A stretch of 11,037 nt of DNA, from contig JBEDUI010000115.1 of assembly GCA_040414495.1 (NCBI GenBank), positions 1 to 11,037 of the forward strand. Reading direction: 5' to 3'. The position numbers were made by a program, and so were the translations under genes. Below are positions 7,422-11,037 of this stretch, in pieces. Each line of letters starts with the position of its first letter. Position 1 is the stretch's first letter. The notes beneath the pieces are model-generated. The model had not been told where the DNA came from. It searched no databases and worked only from the letters and a program-made list of their open reading frames with translations. This stretch comes from DATAVB01 sp040414495 (lineage in GTDB: Bacteria; Actinomycetota; Actinomycetes; Mycobacteriales; QHCD01).

Positions 7422-7868
7422 ATGTCAGTACGCAGCCAGGATGAGGCCGAGATCCGCCAGCTGATGGCCGGTCAGGAGACGGCGATGCGCAAGGGTGACG
7501 TGCAGTGGCTGGTCGGTCGCTACGCCCCGGATGTGGTCACCTACACGTTGGCTCCGCCGCTGGGGCAGTCGGGTCCACAGGCCCGCGACGCGGACGCGCT
7601 CCGGGCCTGGTTCGGCACCTTCGACGGGCCGGTCGATTACGAGATCCGCGATCTTGAGGTCACCAACAACGAGGACATTGCCTACTGCCACAGCCTGAAC
7701 CGTCTCTCGGCCACGCCGGCCGGCACGACCGTCCACTTTGATCTGTGGTTCCGTTCCACGGTCTGCCTACGCAAGATCGACGGCAATTGGCTGGTTACGC
7801 ACGAGCACACCTCGACACCGTTCTATATGGACGGTTCGTTCCGCGCCGCCCTGGATTTGACTCCCTGA
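7422..7868 (+). CDS. SnoaL/NTF2-like (DUF4440-type) small protein, divergent from the ECF42 operon
   Basis: A protein of 148 residues with the order of an NTF2-like fold: helix EAEIRQLMAGQETAMRKGDVQWLVGRYAPD, strand VVTYTLAPPLGQ, helix DADALRAWFGTF, strands VDYEIRDLEVTNNEDIAYCHSLNRLS, HFDLWFRSTVCLRKIDGNWLVTHEHTSTPFYM. It resembles ketosteroid-isomerase-like and SnoaL-like proteins of unknown substrate. Start: ATG at 7422 with GAGGAG seven bases upstream. The same frame is open much further left, but that part is antisense to the sigma and DGPF genes and is an artefact. The promoter region it shares with the DGPF/ECF42 operon carries a TGTCGA box facing this gene, so it is the best candidate target of that sigma factor. 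It is unlike the SgcJ-type gene in sequence although the fold is the same. Confidence 0.88.
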   Translation: MSVRSQDEAEIRQLMAGQETAMRKGDVQWLVGRYAPDVVTYTLAPPLGQSGPQARDADALRAWFGTFDGPVDYEIRDLEVTNNEDIAYCHSLNRLSATPAGTTVHFDLWFRSTVCLRKIDGNWLVTHEHTSTPFYMDGSFRAALDLTP

Positions 7869-7871
7869 CCT

Positions 7872-7902
7872 GGGACCGGTCCCGGCCGGCTGTCGGTACC
7901 GT
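7872..7902 (+). promoter_or_regulatory. GGGACCGGTCCC palindrome and CTGTCGGT box before the GH75 lipoprotein
   Basis: A perfect 12-bp palindrome GGGACCGGTCCC (7872-7883), then CTGTCGGT (7890-7897) and a possible -10 TACCGT (7897-7902), ahead of the GTG start near 7930. The same pair of elements recurs before the phosphotransferase leader (9358-9385). Candidate operator plus promoter; the factor is unknown. Confidence 0.4.
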
Positions 7903-7929
7903 GCTGGCAACCGGCGAGAGGGGATTGTG

Positions 7930-8607
7930 GTGCGTGCGTTGCTGGCTGTAGTTCTGGCGGTATGCCTCGCGGCGTGTGGCACCACTGTGGACAGTGCCGC
8001 GCCATCGGGGGCGGCCAATCCGACTGCCCAGCAGTTGATGGCGAAGGTGCGGCACTGTCATCAAATCTCGACCGGGAAACTCCGTACCGATGAAGACCGC
8101 AAGCCCAGCATTCCGATCTGTGGTTTGCACGGGGCGGTGTTCTGGACCGCCGACATGGACGTCGACTGCGACGGCCAGGTTACGGCGCAATGCAATCCGC
8201 ACACGGGGGATTGTTGTTTCCAACCGGATACGGCATTTCACCAGTCCGACGGAAAGCCGCTCAGCGCCGGTCGGTTGCCGTACATCGTTATTCCCGGCCA
8301 GGGCCGTGAATGGAATTACGAGCACAGCGGCATCGATGGTGGCTCGATCGTGGCCGTCATTTACCGACATCGGATCGAGTACGCAATTGTGGGCGACACC
8401 GATTCCCCGGACAAGATCGGGGAGGCGTCCTACGCCACCGCGCACGGTCTCGGCATCAACCCCAGCCCGGCCGACGGCGGTACCGACGGGCCGGTGACGT
8501 ACATCCTGTTCTCCGGACCGTCCAATGTGGTCCCGAAACCGGAGGATCACCAGGCGGCGGTCACAATGGGCCAGAAGGCGGCCCGGAAATTCCTGTCGCA
8601 GAATTAA
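7930..8607 (+). CDS. GH75 chitosanase-like lipoprotein
   Basis: Exported lipoprotein of 225-226 residues. The N-terminus is a short signal peptide (RALLAVVLAVCLAAC) with lipobox LAAC at Cys17, so it is expected to be lipid-anchored outside the cytoplasmic membrane. The body reads as glycoside hydrolase family 75: AVFWTADMDVDCDGQ, then a Cys-rich QCNPHTGDCCF, LPYIVIPG, GSIVAVIY, and the catalytic region VGDTDSPDKIGEASY, ending GGTDGPVTYILFSGP. Asp157 and Glu166 (numbered from GTG 7927) have the nine-residue spacing of the Asp/Glu pair reported for fungal GH75 chitosanases, so endo-hydrolysis of chitosan or another glucosamine polymer is plausible. Several Cys residues could form disulfides. 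Start: GTG at 7927 or 7930; GAGAGGGG favours 7930. It is convergent with the MmpS-like lipoprotein, 30 bases apart. Confidence 0.85.
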   Translation: MRALLAVVLAVCLAACGTTVDSAAPSGAANPTAQQLMAKVRHCHQISTGKLRTDEDRKPSIPICGLHGAVFWTADMDVDCDGQVTAQCNPHTGDCCFQPDTAFHQSDGKPLSAGRLPYIVIPGQGREWNYEHSGIDGGSIVAVIYRHRIEYAIVGDTDSPDKIGEASYATAHGLGINPSPADGGTDGPVTYILFSGPSNVVPKPEDHQAAVTMGQKAARKFLSQN

Positions 8608-8637
8608 GCCTCGCAGCTGGATTTGAGCTTTGGCGGG

Positions 8638-9297
8638 TCAGACCGAGCCGGACAGATCTCCGCTACCCGGACCCACGCCCGAGCCCTGTGTCACCACCTG
8701 ACCGTCGACCAGGACCTTGGAAAAGACCGATCCGGACGCCTGTTCGGTGTGTAGGCTCCATGTGTTCTGGCCGCTGGGCCTGGTGAGCGGAAACGACTTC
8801 TGCCACGGCATGTGGACCGAATGCAGCGTGGTGGACTGTCCATTCACGACATACGTCATCGTGGTGAGTACGCCGTCACCGGTCAGATCGAATTCCAGCG
8901 TGTGTTGCGGTTTCGGTGGCGGGGCGCTGGTGTGTGTTGGCGCGGCTGTCGTCGTTCGTGGCGGAGTGGTGGGCGCCGGTGTAGTGGTTGGCGGCGGTGT
9001 TGTTCGGGCCGCGGTCGTGGTCGGCGCCGGGTGCGTCGCGGCCGTGCGTGATGCCAGAGTTCGCAACGGCTTACCCGGCTGTCTATGACGGGGTGGCCGG
9101 TGCGTCGTCGGGGCCGCGCTGGTAGTGCTCGGATGCGTCGTCGGGGCTGCTGTGGTAGCGCTCGCATGCGTCGTGCCGGCGGCGGCCCGCGAACCCAACG
9201 CGGAGCCGTGCCCGGACGTTTGGCCCGAGCACGCTGGCAGCGCCGCGAGCGCGAGAACCAGCGGAACGACCGCGCGTCTGCCTATGGAAACAGCCAT
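8638..9297 (-). CDS. Pro/Thr-rich lipoprotein with MmpS-like C-terminal domain
   Basis: Exported protein of 219 residues. Basic start MAVSIGRR, hydrophobic VVPLVLALAALPAC with lipobox LPAC at Cys23, then about 110 residues of Thr/Pro/Ala/His linker (THASATTAAPT, PTTTPAPTTPPR), the kind that spans the cell wall. The last ~85 residues (LEFDLTGDGVLTTMTYVVNGQSTTLHSVHMPWQKSF onward) resemble the beta-sandwich of MmpS-family transport accessory proteins. Classical MmpS proteins have a transmembrane anchor and an MmpL partner; here there is a lipobox and no MmpL nearby. The Cys pair usual late in the domain appears absent (VFSKV and GDLSG). Start: ATG at 9295-9297 with GAGGAG ten bases upstream; a TTG at 9321 is possible but would place charged residues first. 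The role is unknown, probably in envelope or ligand binding. Confidence 0.8.
   Translation of the reverse strand: MAVSIGRRAVVPLVLALAALPACSGQTSGHGSALGSRAAAGTTHASATTAAPTTHPSTTSAAPTTHRPPRHRQPGKPLRTLASRTAATHPAPTTTAARTTPPPTTTPAPTTPPRTTTAAPTHTSAPPPKPQHTLEFDLTGDGVLTTMTYVVNGQSTTLHSVHMPWQKSFPLTRPSGQNTWSLHTEQASGSVFSKVLVDGQVVTQGSGVGPGSGDLSGSV
9101..9175 (-). repeat. 33-bp tandem repeat in the lipoprotein linker
   Basis: TGCGTCGT recurs at 9101, 9134 and 9167, giving two full 33-bp units and the start of a third. They encode THASATTAAPT and THPSTTSAAPT. The repeat is in frame and probably changes linker length by slippage without disturbing the folded domain. Confidence 0.75.
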
Positions 9298-9357
9298 TTG
9301 CCGAGACTCCTCGTTAGTCAACGAAACTTGCTCGGTGAGATCTATCAGAGCGGGCCG

Positions 9358-9391
9358 GGGACTGGTCCCTGCGTGCGCTGTCGGTTAGAGT
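9358..9391 (+). promoter_or_regulatory. Candidate promoter of the leader/phosphotransferase transcript
   Basis: GGGACTGGTCCC (9358-9369, five-base arms around TG), then CTGTCGGT (9378-9385) and a -10-like TAGAGT (9386-9391). This would start transcription near 9398, about 30 bases before the leader start. The palindrome overlaps the -35 position. No good TTGACA is present. Confidence 0.45.
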
Positions 9392-9429
9392 ACGCGGGCC
9401 GCGATTGTTCGAGAGTGGGGGTGAGTGCC

Positions 9430-9483
9430 GTGGGACGCATTGTCTACCGGAGGGCACGCACCCGAATAACGTGGCGCGGCTGA
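9430..9483 (+). CDS. Candidate Arg-rich leader peptide (17 residues)
   Basis: Short frame reading MGRIVYRRARTRITWRG from the GTG at 9430, with six Arg among 17 residues. GGGGGTGA lies just upstream and could pair well with 16S rRNA, giving about eight bases of spacing; an alternative GTG at 9421 would give 20 residues. It uses the codons AGG, CGA and ATA, which I expect to be rare in such GC-rich genomes. It stops at 9481-9483, seven bases before a hairpin that buries the ribosome site of the next gene. The frame is open far upstream, so the absence of stops is no evidence by itself. The support is the position, the ribosome site and the composition. It may be a regulatory leader rather than a functional peptide, or not translated at all. 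Confidence 0.4.
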   Translation: MGRIVYRRARTRITWRG

Positions 9484-9490
9484 TCGCGGG

Positions 9491-9513
9491 GTCCTCCGAT
9501 ATCGTTGGAGGAC
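9491..9513 (+). promoter_or_regulatory. Hairpin sequestering the phosphotransferase ribosome binding site
   Basis: GTCCTCC (9491-9497) pairs perfectly with GGAGGAC (9507-9513). A G-U and an A-U pair extend the stem to nine with the five-base loop TATCG. The right arm is exactly the GGAGG ribosome site of the gene starting at 9517. An upstream CGGAGGG (9448-9454) could pair with TCCTCCG (9492-9498) instead, freeing the site. There is no T-run, so it is not an intrinsic terminator. Confidence 0.7.
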
Positions 9514-9516
9514 TTT

Positions 9517-10401
9517 ATGCAAAAGCCTTATCTCATCACCGAAGCCGAGGTCGCGCGTACTCTCTCGCGCTACTTGCGGACCAGCGTGCGTACCGTACGG
9601 CGCCTGCAGGGATTCGTCGGTAACGAGGATTTTCTGCTCGAAACCGAGGCCGGCGATTTCGTACTCAAAGCCGGTGCCGCGACCGGACTGCAGGCGGAGG
9701 CGGGCGCGTGTGAACGGGTCCGAGCCGCGGGCGTACTGGCACCGGAGGTCGTCGGCGTCGAGCTCGAACTGTTGCCGATGCCGTTTCTGTTGCTGCGACG
9801 TATTCCTGGCGGGCCGCCGTCATCGGCCACGGATCCGGTATTCGCCGAAGCGGGCCGGCAGCTGCGGTTGACGCATTCGCTGCCGGCGCAGGGCTTTGGC
9901 TACCTCAACGAGAAAGCGGTTGGCCCGTATCAACGCTGGGCCGAATTCACCGCCGAGCCGGTGTCCAGTCTGGACGAAATGGTGGACAACGAATTACTCA
10001 AGCCCGAGGTAGCCGACCGGTTGCGGTCCTGTGTGGACAAACATCGGGACGCGGTGGCGTACGACGGCCCTCCGGTGTTGCTGCACGGCGATCTGCATCC
10101 GCGGCACGTATTCACCGCTGGCGGCCGGCTGACCGGAATCATCGACTGGGGTGACGTCGCGGCCGGTGATCCGCGGCTGGATCTGGCCCGGTTCACCAAG
10201 GGCGGCGCGGACTCGCTGCCGACGTTGCTTGAGGGATACGGCACCCCGCTGACGCCCGAGCTGTCGGTCACGATGACCGTGTACCGAATGCTGTGGACGA
10301 CCTGGGCGCTGCGGGAGGAGTTTCGGGCCGGCGGTGACTGGTTCGATGCGTACCGGACGGTGATTGAGGAGGATCTCGCTGCGTTGGAACAGATGAGCTG
10401 A
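9517..10401 (+). CDS. Phosphotransferase of the aminoglycoside phosphotransferase (APH) superfamily
   Basis: Cytoplasmic kinase-fold protein of 294 residues that probably transfers phosphate from ATP to a small molecule. N-lobe features: GFVGNEDFLLETEAGDFVLKAG, a likely nucleotide-loop strand and lysine, and hinge-like LPMPFLLLRRIPGGP. The catalytic loop is HGDLHPRH at residues 190-197, with Asp192 as the expected base. The metal-binding segment is IIDWGDVAAGDPRLDLA, with Asp210. The final loop residue is His where classical APH enzymes have Asn, a variant I recall as common in actinobacterial members. The substrate cannot be told; the family covers antibiotics, choline, homoserine, fructosamine and nucleoside kinases. 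Start: ATG at 9517 with GGAGG five bases upstream, chosen over TTG at 9505. It is preceded by a candidate leader peptide and SD hairpin, suggesting translational control, and followed in the same direction by the MerR gene, which has its own promoter. Confidence 0.9.
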   Translation: MQKPYLITEAEVARTLSRYLRTSVRTVRRLQGFVGNEDFLLETEAGDFVLKAGAATGLQAEAGACERVRAAGVLAPEVVGVELELLPMPFLLLRRIPGGPPSSATDPVFAEAGRQLRLTHSLPAQGFGYLNEKAVGPYQRWAEFTAEPVSSLDEMVDNELLKPEVADRLRSCVDKHRDAVAYDGPPVLLHGDLHPRHVFTAGGRLTGIIDWGDVAAGDPRLDLARFTKGGADSLPTLLEGYGTPLTPELSVTMTVYRMLWTTWALREEFRAGGDWFDAYRTVIEEDLAALEQMS

Positions 10402-10406
10402 GAGGC

Positions 10407-10437
10407 TTGCTCCTGACACGGTGTCAGGTCCTACACC
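10407..10437 (+). promoter_or_regulatory. MerR-type promoter/operator with 19-bp spacer
   Basis: A -35-like TTGCTC (10407-10412), exactly 19 bases, then a -10-like TACACC (10432-10437). The spacer holds the perfect dyad CCTGACAC-G-GTGTCAGG (10412-10428). Over-long spacers with a central dyad are the hallmark of MerR-regulated promoters. It lies directly before the MerR gene, so it is probably autoregulated. The predicted transcript start is only about 4-6 bases from the ATG, so the message would be almost leaderless. Confidence 0.82.
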
Positions 10438-10447
10438 CGGGGGTGTC

Positions 10448-11037
10448 ATGTTCAGCATCGGAGATTTCGCCAGGCACGGCCGGGTGTCGGTCCGGATGTT
10501 GCGTCACTACGACGCGATCGGGCTGCTGCGGCCGGCATACGTGGACGAGCTGAGCGGGCGACGGTCGTACGCGGCCGGTCAGCTCGCGCAGCTCAACCGG
10601 GTGATCGCGTTGAAGGAGCTCGGATTCACCCTGCAGCAGGTGCAGCAGATCGTCGACGATCGGGTCAGCGCGGACGAATTGCGCGGCATGCTCACCCTGC
10701 GTCGGGCCGAATTGCAGAACCAGATGGCGATCGACGCCGCCCGGTTGGCCCACGTTGAGGCACGGCTCCGAATGATCGAGAGCGAGGGAACCATGCCCAG
10801 CAACGACGTCACGATCAAAAGCCTGCCCGCGGTCCGGCTGGCCGAGCTGACCGGGACCGCCAAAGCTATGGAGCCGACATCCATTGGTCCGGTGGTCCGT
10901 GGTCTGTACGAGGAACTTGGATTCGCCTTGCACCAGGCCGGAATCGCGCCGGTGGGACCGGCCACCGCGTACTATGTGGACGCCGGCGATGATGAGAGCG
11001 TGATCGTGCACGCCGGCCTGCCGGTGAATGCCGATCC
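10448..11037 (+). CDS. MerR-family regulator with GyrI-like effector domain, 3' end off the right edge
   Basis: Transcription factor, first 196 residues present. Residues 1-70 are a MerR winged helix: MFSIGDFARHGRVSVRMLRHYDAIGLLRPAYVDELSGRRSYAAGQLAQLNRVIALKELGF in outline, with the diagnostic RMLRHYD-IGLL-P and R-Y segments. About 70-115 is the dimerisation coiled coil (LTLRRAELQNQMAIDAARLAHVEARLRMIE). From VTIKSLPAVRLAELTG the protein enters a GyrI-like/AraC effector-binding domain like that of BmrR, which binds lipophilic cations and drugs. The start ATG is at 10448, without a clear ribosome site, in agreement with the near-leaderless transcript predicted. The target genes are probably itself and something downstream, outside the window; the upstream phosphotransferase does not share its promoter. 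No metal-binding Cys signature is seen in the coil, so it is not a metal sensor. Confidence 0.92.
   Translation, partial: MFSIGDFARHGRVSVRMLRHYDAIGLLRPAYVDELSGRRSYAAGQLAQLNRVIALKELGFTLQQVQQIVDDRVSADELRGMLTLRRAELQNQMAIDAARLAHVEARLRMIESEGTMPSNDVTIKSLPAVRLAELTGTAKAMEPTSIGPVVRGLYEELGFALHQAGIAPVGPATAYYVDAGDDESVIVHAGLPVNAD

Noticed and set aside
9085..9483. 132-residue plus-strand frame ending at the leader stop
   Set aside because: Mostly antisense to the Thr/Pro-rich lipoprotein; only the last 17-20 codons have a plausible start and site.
10424..11011. 195-residue minus-strand open frame
   Set aside because: Antisense to the MerR gene, whose winged helix is clear, and it crosses the MerR promoter dyad.

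Overview
The window is high-GC DNA with GTG/TTG start options, Shine-Dalgarno sites and gene families (SigG-type and ECF42 sigma factors, MmpS-like lipoprotein, SnoaL-fold proteins) typical of a soil-type actinobacterium. I cannot name the genus from sequence alone. No phage, insertion sequence, CRISPR, tRNA or rRNA is visible. The genes look chromosomal: envelope, regulatory and stress-response functions.

Layout, left to right. (1) 1-2534, minus strand: a UDP-glucose 6-dehydrogenase cut by the left edge, and a two-gene unit made of a small SnoaL-fold protein (SgcJ/EcaC type) followed by a SigG/SigX5-type ECF sigma factor with its own C-terminal SnoaL-like domain. (2) 2535-3572: about 1 kb without a convincing gene, holding two long palindromic repeats ending in TGATC(A/G)TGA and a 42-bp tandem repeat array. 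(3) 3573-5742: an MFS drug-exporter-like gene (minus) divergent from a GntR regulator (plus), with a compact candidate operator between them. (4) 5747-7868: an ECF42-type sigma factor overlapping a DGPF/YCII-domain gene (ATGA coupling, minus), divergent from a SnoaL-like gene (plus). The shared intergenic region holds a 30-bp dyad with a TGTCGA box facing right and a near-copy facing left. (5) 7930-9297: two convergent exported lipoproteins, one a GH75 chitosanase-like protein, the other a Pro/Thr-rich lipoprotein with an MmpS-like C-terminal domain. (6) 9358-10401: a phosphotransferase (APH fold) preceded by a candidate Arg-rich leader peptide and a hairpin that buries its ribosome binding site. 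(7) 10407-end: a MerR/GyrI-like regulator, cut by the right edge, with a 19-bp-spacer MerR-type promoter.

Themes: two ECF sigma modules, each adjacent to a small NTF2/SnoaL-fold protein, and several self-contained transporter or regulator units whose control sites can be read from the DNA. The most unusual candidates are the leader-peptide/SD-hairpin arrangement before the phosphotransferase and the dyad-symmetric divergent promoter of the ECF42 module. All functional calls come from reading motifs; no database search was run.
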